Shown piece after piece: positions 1 to 8,154 of a DNA stretch of 57,017 nucleotides. The position numbers and the translations under genes are program-made. The notes under the pieces were generated by a model that worked only from the letters and a program-made list of their open reading frames with translations, was not told the DNA's origin and ran no database searches. The stretch comes from Dethiothermospora halolimnae (lineage in GTDB: Bacteria > Bacillota > Clostridia > Tissierellales > VENL01), in assembly GCF_037577855.1 (NCBI RefSeq), contig NZ_JBAKFX010000021.1:1-57017 (forward strand). Direction: 5' to 3'. Numbering within the stretch: position 1 is the first letter of the stretch; each line of letters begins with the position of its first letter.

Positions 1-124
1 TTTACAAGTTTATCTTCACAGTATGAAAAATTCAGATTGTCTTAGTGAACCGCCGTATACCGAACGGTACGTACGGTGGTGTGAGAGGCCGGTAGATAAA
101 TTAATTATCTACCTCCTACTCTAT
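1..124 (+). mobile_element. Group II intron, 3' end only (domains V and VI)
   Basis: The sequence shows a domain V-like hairpin at about 47-80 (arms ACCGCCGTA and TACGGTGGT, closed by a GAAC-type tip). It is followed by GTGAGAGG and then a domain VI-like hairpin (GGTAGATAA / TTATCTACC, about 91-112), ending in CTAT near 124. This order and the GTGAGAGG linker are typical of bacterial group II introns, probably class C. The intron-encoded reverse transcriptase, if present, lies off the left edge. The open frame from position 23 that runs through this region into nadC is an artefact of reading intron RNA as protein. The exact 3' splice site is inferred. Confidence 0.75.
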
Positions 125-166
125 AATTTAAAATTCCGAAGTCTGCTTCGGCATAGGAGTGATAAA

Positions 167-997
167 ATGATAGATTTTAAAATACAAGAACTAATAAAAA
201 ATGCTTTAATAGAAGATATGAATAATGGAGATATAACAACTGATAATTTAATAGATGATGATCATATATCAAAAGGTGAAATATTAGCAAAAGAAGAAGG
301 GGTAATAGCAGGACTTAATTTTACAGAAACTACATTTAAGCTCTTAGATGATGGCTTAGAGTTTATTAAATTAATTAATGATGGAGATAAAGTTAAGAAA
401 GGGGATATTATTGCAAAGGTAGCAGGAAAAACTAAAGCAATATTATCTGGGGAAAGAACGGCCCTTAATATTTTACAGAGAATGTCGGCCATAGCTACAA
501 AAGCTTCAATATACAAAGAGTCAGTGAATGAATACGATGTAAAGATTGTGGATACTAGAAAAACCACACCTTTACTTAGGGAAATGGAGAAATATGCAGT
601 AAAGATAGGTGGAGGACATAACCATAGATTTAACCTATCCGACGCAGTTATGATTAAAGATAATCATATAAAGGCATCTGGAGGTATAACAAAGGCGATT
701 GAAAAAATAAAAGACAAATTGGGCCACACTATAAAAATAGAAGTAGAAGTTGAAAGCTTAGGGCAGTTGGAAGAAGCTATAAGAGCAGGTGCAGATATAA
801 TAATGTTAGATAATATGACCATAGAAGATATGAAGAAAGCAGTTAATATAAATAGCAAAAGGACAATTCTTGAAGCTTCAGGAAATATAACTATAGATAG
901 AATAAAGTCTGTAGCCAAAACAGGGGTAGATGTTATATCTGTAGGAGCACTAACCCATTCAGTAAAGGCTTTAGATATAAGCTTAAATATTGTATAA
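167..997 (+). CDS. nadC: Nicotinate-nucleotide pyrophosphorylase (carboxylating)
   Basis: Quinolinate phosphoribosyltransferase: it converts quinolinate and PRPP to nicotinate mononucleotide, CO2 and PPi in de novo NAD synthesis (cytosol). The 276-residue product has the family length. Visible signatures are TRKTTP (residues 130-135), the HNHR segment (151-154) and KDNH (164-167), which line the quinolinate/PRPP site. A longer frame opens at 23, but the first 48 codons read through group II intron RNA. The ATG at 167 follows an AGGAG ribosome site and starts the conserved protein. nadA and nadB, its usual partners, are not visible downstream and may lie upstream of the intron. Confidence 0.93.
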   Translation: MIDFKIQELIKNALIEDMNNGDITTDNLIDDDHISKGEILAKEEGVIAGLNFTETTFKLLDDGLEFIKLINDGDKVKKGDIIAKVAGKTKAILSGERTALNILQRMSAIATKASIYKESVNEYDVKIVDTRKTTPLLREMEKYAVKIGGGHNHRFNLSDAVMIKDNHIKASGGITKAIEKIKDKLGHTIKIEVEVESLGQLEEAIRAGADIIMLDNMTIEDMKKAVNINSKRTILEASGNITIDRIKSVAKTGVDVISVGALTHSVKALDISLNIV

Positions 998-1115
998 TAA
1001 AAATATTAAGAGCATAGATCATATGATTTATCATAGTATCGACTTTGTCTAAGCATACGTTTCTAACAAATTGATTTATGCTTTTATGTATTTTACAAAC
1101 TAGGGGTGAATAGGT

Positions 1116-2456
1116 ATGGGAAATATATATTTTGATTATTCAAGGGCTGGCATAACAGAAGGTGAAATGGAAGGAATAAGGGATCAGGTTTTATCTGCCC
1201 ATGATAAATTACATAATAAGAGTGGTCTTGGAAATGATTATTTGGGATGGCTTAATTATCCCAGTAAATATAATAAGGATGAATATAATAGAATAAAAGA
1301 GGCAGCTGAAAATATAAAGGATAAGTCAGATATATTTTTAGTTGTAGGTATAGGTGGTTCCTATTTAGGAGCCAGAGCAGCCATATCTGCGTTAAATCAT
1401 TCTTTTTATAATCAACTATCTAAAGAAAAAAGAAAGTATCCTAGCATATACTTTGTGGGAAATAGTATAAGTGGCAAATATATGGAAGATTTATTAGATA
1501 TAATAAAGGATAAGGATATAAGCTTAAATGTTATATCAAAGTCAGGAACAACAACAGAGACTGCAATTGCCTTTAGAGTACTAAAGGAGTATATGGAAAA
1601 AAAATATGGAAAAGAAGAAGCTAGTAAAAGAATATATGCCACTACAGATAAAGAAAAAGGAGCCCTTAAAAAATTATCTAAAAAAGAGGGGTATGAAACA
1701 TTCACTATTCCCGATGATGTTGGAGGAAGGTATTCTATATTTACTGCTGTGGGATTATTACCTATGGCTGTTTCTGGAATAGATATAGATGGAATTTTAA
1801 AGGGAGCATATGATGGAATGAATGAATATAAAGTAAGGGATATAAACAAAAACTATTGCTATCAGTATGCTGCCACTAGAAATATTTTAAATAGAAGGGG
1901 AAAGGATATAGAAATATTGGTAAACTATGAGCCTTCCCTAGAGTATTTATCGAAATGGTGGATACAACTATATGGAGAAAGTGAAGGTAAAGATAATAGA
2001 GGTATCTTCCCTTCAAGTGTTAACTTCTCAACGGATTTACATTCATTAGGACAATATATACAGCAGGGAAGAAGGATATTATTTGAAACAACGATTAACA
2101 TTGAAGAGGCTAACAGTGACATAGGGATAACTAAGGATGATGAAAATCTAGACGGACTTAATTATTTAGCTGGGGAAACAATGGATTTTGTAAACAATAA
2201 AGCTTTTGAAGGAACAGTACTGGCCCATATAGATGGTAATGTACCTAACCTTATTATAAATGTACCGAATATGGATCCATACTATTTTGGGAAACTTATT
2301 TACTTCTTTGAAAAGGCTTGTGGAATAAGCGGATATATATTAGGGGTAAATCCCTTTAATCAACCGGGGGTTGAAAGTTATAAAAAGAATATGTTTGCTT
2401 TATTAGGGAAACCGGGATTTGAAAAGTTAAGAAATAAGATTAATAGTAAATCATAA
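1116..2456 (+). CDS. pgi: Glucose-6-phosphate isomerase
   Basis: Interconverts glucose 6-phosphate and fructose 6-phosphate in glycolysis and gluconeogenesis. The 446 residues match the short bacterial PGI length. Visible signatures are the sugar-phosphate-binding GIGGSYLGAR segment (79-88), SGTTTE (142-147), GGRYS (202-206) and the catalytic glutamate in GESEGKDNRG (about 288). The C-terminal NQPGVE segment is also typical. The ATG follows AGGGGTG. It sits alone between nadC and the convergent sspH. Its stop codon lies inside a perfect bidirectional terminator. Confidence 0.96.
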   Translation: MGNIYFDYSRAGITEGEMEGIRDQVLSAHDKLHNKSGLGNDYLGWLNYPSKYNKDEYNRIKEAAENIKDKSDIFLVVGIGGSYLGARAAISALNHSFYNQLSKEKRKYPSIYFVGNSISGKYMEDLLDIIKDKDISLNVISKSGTTTETAIAFRVLKEYMEKKYGKEEASKRIYATTDKEKGALKKLSKKEGYETFTIPDDVGGRYSIFTAVGLLPMAVSGIDIDGILKGAYDGMNEYKVRDINKNYCYQYAATRNILNRRGKDIEILVNYEPSLEYLSKWWIQLYGESEGKDNRGIFPSSVNFSTDLHSLGQYIQQGRRILFETTINIEEANSDIGITKDDENLDGLNYLAGETMDFVNNKAFEGTVLAHIDGNVPNLIINVPNMDPYYFGKLIYFFEKACGISGYILGVNPFNQPGVESYKKNMFALLGKPGFEKLRNKINSKS

Positions 2457-2483
2457 AATGGGAGTATATACTCCCATTTTATG
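2452..2483. terminator. Bidirectional terminator between pgi and sspH
   Basis: Perfect 32-base inverted repeat: arm CATAAAATGGGAGTAT and its complement, with A-tracts on one side and T-tracts on the other. The palindrome contains the stop codons of both convergent genes (pgi TAA 2454-2456, sspH TAA 2479-2481), so one hairpin can end transcription from both sides. Confidence 0.8.
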
Positions 2484-2661
2484 ATATAGTCATATCTTCT
2501 TTAAGGTCTGTTAGGGGAACTTTCATGCTTTTGTGGGTTTTTATATTTTCCACATCTGCAGTATTACTATCTAGGCTTTTGATCCAAACGGAATCCCCAT
2601 TATAGAATACCTCTATTTCTATATTTGAGTTTACTATCTCCTGTGCCCTTATTTTATCCAT
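2479..2661 (-). CDS. sspH: H-type small acid-soluble spore protein
   Basis: Sixty-residue protein starting MDKIRAQEI, with the family core FYNGDSVWI in the middle and a KVPLTDL tail. This layout is that of SspH-type minor SASPs, DNA- or core-associated spore proteins made in the forespore. The frame is open 19 codons further upstream, but the internal ATG at 2661 has an AAAAGGAGG ribosome site eight bases away and matches the family start. A sigma-G-like promoter lies just upstream. Its presence indicates an endospore former. Confidence 0.88.
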   Translation of the reverse strand: MDKIRAQEIVNSNIEIEVFYNGDSVWIKSLDSNTADVENIKTHKSMKVPLTDLKEDMTIS

Positions 2662-2686
2662 ATGATAACCTCCTTTTACTAATACA

Positions 2687-2716
2687 TAGTTTGTATAATA
2701 TAACACACTAATATTC
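2687..2716 (-). promoter_or_regulatory. Candidate sigma-G promoter of sspH
   Basis: On the minus strand: GAATA (2716-2712), an 18-base spacer, then CAAACTA (2693-2687). The known sigma-G pattern is GHATR, 18 bases, CATNHTA; the only mismatch is in the -10 element. The predicted start near 2680 leaves a very short leader before the ribosome site. Forespore expression fits a SASP. Confidence 0.42.
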
Positions 2717-2808
2717 ATTACATATGATAAAACATTTTAATTTGAATATAATTGGGTATAACAAAGAATAGGAAAAAAATTAATGTATAAAATAAAAGGG
2801 GGCTTTTT

Positions 2809-3312
2809 ATGTCAAGGGAATTAAGAATACTTGAATATGCAATGGAAATGGAGAAACAGGGAGAGAAATTTTATCTTAAGTATAAAGATGATGTGGAAGA
2901 TAAACAGACAAAGAAGCTATTTGAAAATCTTGCTAAAATAGAAAATGAGCATTATAATATTTTAAAGAAGCACTTTGATATATTATCTGAAGGTGGCGAT
3001 TGGTCAGTAATGGACAGTGACTTATCTGGAGGGGAAGAAATATTTGAAAATGTGATGAAAGAAGAAGAATTACTATCAAAAGATTATAAATCCAATTTAT
3101 CGGACTTAGCAATAATGAGGATGGCATACTTAATAGAAAATGATTTTGCCAATTTTTATGATAAAGCTGTAGAGACGGCAGAGGGTGAATATGAAAAGAA
3201 ACTATTAAAATATCTATCAAAGTGGGAACATAAGCATAGGGAACTATTCTATAAAGAATTTAAAGATTTAATGGAGGATAATTGGTTTGAACAAAAATTT
3301 TATCCTTTCTAA
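2809..3312 (+). CDS. Ferritin-like di-iron protein (rubrerythrin family)
   Basis: A 167-residue, nearly all-helical protein with the spaced carboxylate/histidine pattern of the ferritin-like four-helix bundle: EMEKQGEKFY near residue 13, ENEHY at 45-49, then IENDF and WEHKHREL in the second half. Such COG1633-type proteins bind two irons and are usually linked to peroxide or iron handling in anaerobes. There is no rubredoxin-like CxxC domain, so this is a rubrerythrin without its electron-transfer module or a related ferritin-like protein. The nitroreductase gene follows after 13 bases, so the two probably share a transcript. The substrate is not deducible. Confidence 0.75.
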   Translation: MSRELRILEYAMEMEKQGEKFYLKYKDDVEDKQTKKLFENLAKIENEHYNILKKHFDILSEGGDWSVMDSDLSGGEEIFENVMKEEELLSKDYKSNLSDLAIMRMAYLIENDFANFYDKAVETAEGEYEKKLLKYLSKWEHKHRELFYKEFKDLMEDNWFEQKFYPF

Positions 3313-3325
3313 GGAGGGTTAAACT

Positions 3326-3967
3326 TTGGCTAATTTAGATTTCATTTATAATAGGCACAGTATAAGAAAGTTTAAAAATGAAGATGTATCTATAGAAGAT
3401 ATTAAGGAAATAATTAAAGCTGCTACATATGCACCATCAGGGAAAAATCTTCAAAACTGGCATTTTGTTGTTGTAAAAAATAAAAACAAGATTAATGAAA
3501 TGGCAAAAATAGTAGAAAAGAAAAATGAAGAGTTAGCTAAATGTAGCAAAGATAAAGAATTAGCTAAGAATTTCACTAAATTTGTTAAATACCATACTGT
3601 ATTTCAGAATGCTCCGGTGGTGGTATTAGTATTCGCTGGACCATATCCCAGTACTGGCTATGACCTTATAAAGGAAGCGGGAGCTACTACAAAGGAAATA
3701 CACGACTTTTTAAGACCATCTCCAGGTATCCAAAATATCGGAGCAGCTATGGAGAATCTATTATTGGCTGCTACTAATATGGGTTATGGCGGTTGTTGGA
3801 TGACAGGACCTAATTATGCTAGCAAAGAAATAGAAGATTTTATAGGGTTTAAAAAAGATGGATACCATCTAGCAGCAATGACTCCACTTGGAGTACCGGA
3901 AGAATCAGAGCTTAGCAGTCCAAAAAGAAAAGATTTAGGAGAAGTTTTGACTATAATTGAAGATTAA
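3326..3967 (+). CDS. Nitroreductase family FMN oxidoreductase
   Basis: 213 residues with the N-terminal RHSIRKF motif (10-16), the YAPSGKN(L)Q FMN-binding segment (about 36-43) and the MGYGGCWMTGP segment near 150-160, all typical of the NAD(P)H:FMN nitroreductase fold. The physiological substrate of such proteins is rarely known. Start codon is TTG, placed 9 bases after AAGGAGGG; there is no better ATG. It follows the ferritin-like gene closely and is followed by a strong terminator, suggesting a two-gene redox/oxidative-stress operon. Confidence 0.85.
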   Translation: MANLDFIYNRHSIRKFKNEDVSIEDIKEIIKAATYAPSGKNLQNWHFVVVKNKNKINEMAKIVEKKNEELAKCSKDKELAKNFTKFVKYHTVFQNAPVVVLVFAGPYPSTGYDLIKEAGATTKEIHDFLRPSPGIQNIGAAMENLLLAATNMGYGGCWMTGPNYASKEIEDFIGFKKDGYHLAAMTPLGVPEESELSSPKRKDLGEVLTIIED

Positions 3968-3970
3968 TAA

Positions 3971-4002
3971 AAAAACAAAGTGGAGCTCCACTTTGTTTTT
4001 TT
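3971..4002 (+). terminator. Intrinsic terminator after the nitroreductase gene
   Basis: Perfect palindrome with arm ACAAAGTGGAG and its complement, flanked by an A-tract and a run of seven T. It could work in both directions. Confidence 0.85.
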
Positions 4003-4034
4003 ACCTTGTACTCTGCTCTCTGTACCCTGCACTT
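4003..4034 (+). repeat. Dispersed C-rich repeat (ACCTTGTACTCTGC type), copy 1
   Basis: Pyrimidine-rich stretch built of TGTACYCTGC-like words immediately after a terminator. Related stretches occur at 11574-11603 and 49259-49285, also after terminators, with a weaker fragment near 41581-41590. No coding potential. Confidence 0.5.
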
Positions 4035-4105
4035 AAGCTAAGCTAATATATTTAATCACTTTGGGTAAAAATAAAATATATAATAAAACAGGAGGGTTAA
4101 AATTT

Positions 4106-4393
4106 ATGGATATAATAATAGATGATAAAGTAAAAGAATACTTAGAAATGAGAGGAAGTAGTGTTCTTACCATATATACCGAAAGAATAGGTAGTTGTTG
4201 ACAGCCTATAGATGAAGTTTTTGTAAAAACTTTGAAGCCGGGTGCTTTAGAAGAATATAATAAATTTGATGTTGAAGGTATAACAGTTTATATAAATAAT
4301 AAAATAGAAATGGAAGATACAATAAAGGTTAGAATGTCAGAAGTTGTTTCTGATTTACCCAATAAAGAAATAGCTGTAGAAGGTATAATGTAG
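4106..4393 (+). CDS. Small selenoprotein, CC/Se-motif family (in-frame UGA codon 32)
   Basis: Ninety-five codons from an ATG 9 bases after GGAGGG to TAG, interrupted only by UGA at 4199-4201. Read as selenocysteine, the centre is GSC-U-QPIDEVF, a Cys-Sec pair at residues 31-32. Small proteins with this CC or C-Sec motif are a known (seleno)protein family, distantly like HesB/IscA. Reading continues in the same frame with normal codon use for 63 codons, and the next gene has its own ribosome site 10 bases on. A bacterial SECIS-like hairpin follows the UGA. The function of the family is unknown to me; a redox or metal role is inference. A sequencing error turning TGT/TGC into TGA is the main alternative. 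Confidence 0.75.
4202..4240 (+). promoter_or_regulatory. Candidate bacterial SECIS element
   Basis: Thirteen bases after the UGA, a perfect 8-bp inverted repeat AAGTTTTT / AAAAACTT (4215-4232) can form a hairpin. With a 4-base tip (UGUA, 4222-4225) it has a G among the first two loop bases, about 21 nucleotides after the UGA. That is within the window described for bacterial SECIS hairpins. An alternative weaker hairpin (AAGC / GCTT) lies at about 4234-4246. Confidence 0.5.
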
Positions 4394-4403
4394 GAGGATT
4401 TTT

Positions 4404-5396
4404 ATGCCAGATGTATTGACCCATGTATTATTTGGTTACGATATGATTGATTATTTAGATAAATCTAAGTATAGGGATTTTATAAATAAAAACAAAAAGC
4501 TTTTTATACTAGGATGCCAAGGGCCTGATATATTTTTTTATAATGATTTTTGGCCTTGGATTAAGGGGAAAAGGGGACCTAGTCTAGGTAAATTAATGCA
4601 TAGAGAAAAGACAGGTGAATATTTCATAAAAAGCTTAGAGTACATTAAACAAAAATCAGGAGAAGGATGTTTTGGTGAGTTATTCTCATATATAACTGGA
4701 GCAATGTGTCACTTTGGCCTAGATAGAGTAGTCCATCCCTATATATTTTATTATTCAGGTAAATATAATAAAAATGATGTAAAAACCCATAAATACAGGG
4801 AATATCATAAAAAGCTAGAGCTTATCATAGATGCATTACTATTGAAAGAGAAAAAAGATCTATTAAGTCATAAGTATCCCGTATACAAAGAAATAGATCT
4901 TGGCAAAGAATTGCCTAAATCGATTAGAAAGTTTTATAAACATATAATAAAGTCTGTGTATAATTTAGACATTAAAGGTGATTTTTCAAATGATGCCTAT
5001 AAAGATATGAAAAGGGTATTAAAAGTAATGTATGACCCATTGGGTTTTAAGAAAATATTACTTAATAGTATAGACTTTATAAAAAGGGGAAGAATAAAAT
5101 ACAGTAATCTGACCTATCCTCGAAAATTTATAAACGATAAAGATTATTTAAATGAAAGTAATAAAATATGGTTACACCCTTGTGACGAAACTAAATCCTA
5201 TAATGCAAGTTTTCATCAACTATATAATAGAGCTAAAGATGAAAGTGAAAATATGATAGATAATGGGATTAAATTTTTAAACAACAAGTTAACAAAAAAG
5301 GAGTTAAAAGAGGCTTTTCCTAATCTTTCATATTCAACAGGAGAAGAAATTAATAATAATATTGTTATGAAATACTTCGACCCTATCTTTGATTAG
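4404..5396 (+). CDS. Zinc-dependent phospholipase C family protein
   Basis: 330 residues with the histidine/aspartate layout of the clostridial zinc phospholipase C fold: H7 (VLTHVLFG), GCQGPD (37-42), H66, H103, D107, H111, then HKYREYHKKLE (129-139). No signal peptide is visible, unlike secreted alpha-toxin-type enzymes, so it is probably a cytoplasmic housekeeping relative whose substrate is unknown. The ATG follows TAGGAGGATT, which overlaps the stop of the selenoprotein gene, so the two are likely co-transcribed. The stop codon is inside its own terminator. Confidence 0.8.
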   Translation: MPDVLTHVLFGYDMIDYLDKSKYRDFINKNKKLFILGCQGPDIFFYNDFWPWIKGKRGPSLGKLMHREKTGEYFIKSLEYIKQKSGEGCFGELFSYITGAMCHFGLDRVVHPYIFYYSGKYNKNDVKTHKYREYHKKLELIIDALLLKEKKDLLSHKYPVYKEIDLGKELPKSIRKFYKHIIKSVYNLDIKGDFSNDAYKDMKRVLKVMYDPLGFKKILLNSIDFIKRGRIKYSNLTYPRKFINDKDYLNESNKIWLHPCDETKSYNASFHQLYNRAKDESENMIDNGIKFLNNKLTKKELKEAFPNLSYSTGEEINNNIVMKYFDPIFD

Positions 5397-5410
5397 ATAG
5401 GGTTTATTTA
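5380..5410 (+). terminator. Terminator overlapping the stop of the phospholipase-like gene
   Basis: Hairpin ACCCTATC / GATAGGGT (5380-5387 and 5396-5403) followed by TTATTTAA. The stop TAG (5394-5396) lies in the loop and stem base. Confidence 0.65.
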
Positions 5411-5619
5411 AAGTATACTAAAATTCGCTCCAAAATCTGATTATACAAGTAAGAAAATGAAGGAATAAGTTGTTTCATGTCGAATATATAAATAATGGCA
5501 AAAAACTATTAATCAAAATAACATTAAGTGTAAATTTATTATATATTATTGTTATTAGTCCATATTTAGGGTAAATATGAAGTATAAATTGATATATATA
5601 TATATACTGGGGTGAGCTG

Positions 5620-7977
5620 GTGAGAAAAAATAAATTTGTAAGTATAAAGAAAAAATTTCTTATGGCATTTATAGGAATAAGTATATTAATAACTGTGATA
5701 CCCATATCTATAACCTATACTTTAAATAAAAATAATCTGGAAGATACCCTTAATAAAGAAGGGGCTAAAGACACAAAGATATCTTCTGTTATGATTGGAA
5801 ACTGGCTACAAGAGAGGATAAATGAAGTGGAAATATATGCCCAAAACCCATTAGTGAAAACCATGAACTGGGAAGTTATAAAGAAGTATCTTAAATCAGA
5901 GGAAAAAAGAGAAGATGATCTATATGCTGTGTCATTTATTTCTGATCTATATGGAAATTATAGTACAACAGATATAGACCATGCAGGAAATATAAGATAT
6001 AGAACCTATTTTAAGAAAGTTGTGACTAAGGGAGAAACAGTATTATCAAACCCTGTTATCTCTAAAAGTACTAATAAACCTATAGCTGTTATAGCAGCTC
6101 CCATAAAAAATGATACTGGAAGGATAAAGGGTGTAATAGGAAGGGCTATAGATCTAGAAAAGTTATATAACCATATTGAAAATATTAGGTTTGAACATCC
6201 TGATTCCTACTCCTTTATATTGGATAAAAATGGACAAATAGTTACTTATCCAGATAAAGAATTAATAATGAGTAGAGACCTAATTAATTACTCTGAAGAT
6301 ATGGGTAAGGATATAATAGAAAAAGCCACAAAAGTATTAAATAATGAATATGGCTATGTGAAATTTAATTATAAGGGTAAACCTAACTTATTTTATTATA
6401 ACGAGATACCCAATACAGATGGTTGGCAACTAGTAACTAAGGTGCCGCAATCATATTTGTATACACCAATAAATAATATATATAAATCAATAATCGTATC
6501 CCTTGGATTAGGACTTATAATAATATTTATATTTGGATATATATTTGTAAATACTATTTCAAAACCAATTTTAAAATTAAATAACCTATTAAAAAAGGCA
6601 TCATCGGGGGACTTAGCAGTAAGGTCTGAACACCCTTATAATGATGAGGTTGGACAAGTTAGTGATAGTTTCAATAAGATGATGGATAATATAAATCGTC
6701 TTACATATACAGATACTTTAACCGATTTACCCAATAGAAAGGTTTTCCAAGAACAACTGGAGCTATCTATAAATTATTGCAAAACCAATAATGACAAATT
6801 ACCTGTCTTTATATTGGGGTTAGATAGGTTTAGAAATATAAACGATACCCTAGGACATAATACAGGGGATGAGTTAATAAAAAGAGTGTCTCAAAGACTA
6901 AAAGAACAGATAAATGATCAAGGAATAGTAGGACGGCTGGGTAGGGAAGATTTCGGGATAGTTATGTATAGTATTAAAAATTATAATAAAATGATATCTG
7001 TCATTGAAGATATTTTAGATGATATAAAGCGACCATATAGAATTGAAGACCACGAACTATATATAACATCCAGTATAGGTGTGGCAATATATCCAAGGGA
7101 TGGGAAAGAGTATGGTACATTAATTAAAAATGCCAATATAGCCATGGGAAGGGCTAAGGAAATAGGTGGAAATGCTTATCAGCTTTATAGAGTGGAAATG
7201 AAGAATGATTTAGTAGAACAACTCTCGTTAGATGCAAATATGAGATATGGCCTTCAAAATAATGAGTTCTATAATTATTATCAACCTATAATAGATATTA
7301 CGACTGGAGAGATAGTTGCGGTTGAGGCATTAGTTAGATGGATACACCCAAACATTGGTTTGATATCCCCTGCAAAGTTTATACCCTTGGCTGAAGAAAA
7401 TGGTCTAATATTACCCTTAGGGGAAACCATTTTAAGAAATGCATGTTCCCATGTAAAAAAACTTCATAATGAAGGATATCCAAAACTATCAGTATCAGTT
7501 AATATATCTACAATACAGTTTGAAAAAGAAGGCTTTGTTAAAATGGTTAAGGATATATTAAGGGAAGAGGATTTAGAACCTAGGTTTTTAAAACTTGAAA
7601 TTACAGAAAGTATTGTTGTAAAAGACATTAGTCATACAATTAATATCTTAAACGAACTGAGAGCTATGGGAGTATCGATATCAATAGATGATTTTGGAAC
7701 AGGATATTCTTCTTTAGGTTATCTAAGGGAATTTGCAATAAATACATTAAAAATAGACAAATCCTTTGTTATGGGGCTAATGAAGGATAAAAAGAATGAA
7801 GCAATAATTTCAACTATAATAAGTATAGCTAAAAACTTAGAATTAGAAGTGATAGCCGAGGGAGTAGAAACTGAAAAGGAACTTAAGTTTTTAAGTGATG
7901 AAAAATGTAACTATGCCCAAGGATATTATTTTAGTAAACCGGTAGCATTTGAAGAATTGAAAAAATTACTTAACTAG
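5620..7977 (+). CDS. Membrane c-di-GMP protein: sensor (dCache-like)-HAMP-degenerate GGDEF-EAL
   Basis: 785 residues. Transmembrane helix at about 13-33, an extracellular Cache-type sensor at about 35-285, second helix at about 290-312, HAMP to about 365, GGDEF domain at about 365-525, EAL domain at about 535-785. The GGDEF signature is altered to GREDF (441-445), so cyclase activity is doubtful. The EAL domain keeps EAL (569-571), the NIS asparagine, LEITES, the DDFGTG loop (690-695), KID and AEGVE residues, so it should hydrolyse c-di-GMP. The degenerate domain may bind GTP as a regulator (inference). GTG start, 3 bases after the sequence GGGGTGAGCTG. It stands alone; the ligand is unknown. 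Confidence 0.88.
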   Translation: MRKNKFVSIKKKFLMAFIGISILITVIPISITYTLNKNNLEDTLNKEGAKDTKISSVMIGNWLQERINEVEIYAQNPLVKTMNWEVIKKYLKSEEKREDDLYAVSFISDLYGNYSTTDIDHAGNIRYRTYFKKVVTKGETVLSNPVISKSTNKPIAVIAAPIKNDTGRIKGVIGRAIDLEKLYNHIENIRFEHPDSYSFILDKNGQIVTYPDKELIMSRDLINYSEDMGKDIIEKATKVLNNEYGYVKFNYKGKPNLFYYNEIPNTDGWQLVTKVPQSYLYTPINNIYKSIIVSLGLGLIIIFIFGYIFVNTISKPILKLNNLLKKASSGDLAVRSEHPYNDEVGQVSDSFNKMMDNINRLTYTDTLTDLPNRKVFQEQLELSINYCKTNNDKLPVFILGLDRFRNINDTLGHNTGDELIKRVSQRLKEQINDQGIVGRLGREDFGIVMYSIKNYNKMISVIEDILDDIKRPYRIEDHELYITSSIGVAIYPRDGKEYGTLIKNANIAMGRAKEIGGNAYQLYRVEMKNDLVEQLSLDANMRYGLQNNEFYNYYQPIIDITTGEIVAVEALVRWIHPNIGLISPAKFIPLAEENGLILPLGETILRNACSHVKKLHNEGYPKLSVSVNISTIQFEKEGFVKMVKDILREEDLEPRFLKLEITESIVVKDISHTINILNELRAMGVSISIDDFGTGYSSLGYLREFAINTLKIDKSFVMGLMKDKKNEAIISTIISIAKNLELEVIAEGVETEKELKFLSDEKCNYAQGYYFSKPVAFEELKKLLN

Positions 7978-8003
7978 GGCTTCGATATATTGAAGCCCTA
8001 GTT
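7972..8003 (+). terminator. Hairpin after the GGDEF/EAL gene
   Basis: Twelve-bp stem AACTAGGGCTTC / GAAGCCCTAGTT with an 8-base loop, containing the stop codon. No T-tract follows, so it may stabilise the 3' end rather than terminate cleanly. Confidence 0.5.
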
Positions 8004-8127
8004 AACTTTGTATTATTAAAACCCTCCACATTGCATTTTCTACTCTGAAGAGAATAAAGAAGATGATAAGGATTCTTGTTCTTCAAATATTAAAAAAAAG
8101 ACATAATTCAAAAAAATAGGTTAAATT

Positions 8128-8154
8128 AAAGGATTTTCATATTAAATATAGAAT
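8128..8154 (+). promoter_or_regulatory. Candidate sigma-H promoter upstream of crt
   Basis: AAAGGATTT (8128-8136), an 11-base spacer, ATAGAAT (8148-8154). This is an exact match to the sigma-H pattern RNAGGAWWW-N11/12-RNNGAAT. The predicted start is about 80 bases before crt. The same element with the same spacer stands before spoVG and hup in this window. Confidence 0.5.

Noticed and set aside
23..166. N-terminal extension of NadC from an ATG at position 23
   Set aside because: These 48 codons translate group II intron domains V-VI; the ATG at 167 has the ribosome site and the family start.
4106..4393. Pseudogene with a nonsense mutation
   Set aside because: The UGA directly follows Cys in a known C-Cys/Sec motif, a SECIS-like hairpin follows, and the downstream frame is intact with normal codon use.
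5404..5619. c-di-GMP riboswitch before the GGDEF/EAL gene
   Set aside because: The sequence is AT-rich and lacks the conserved riboswitch core words; nothing else was recognised there.
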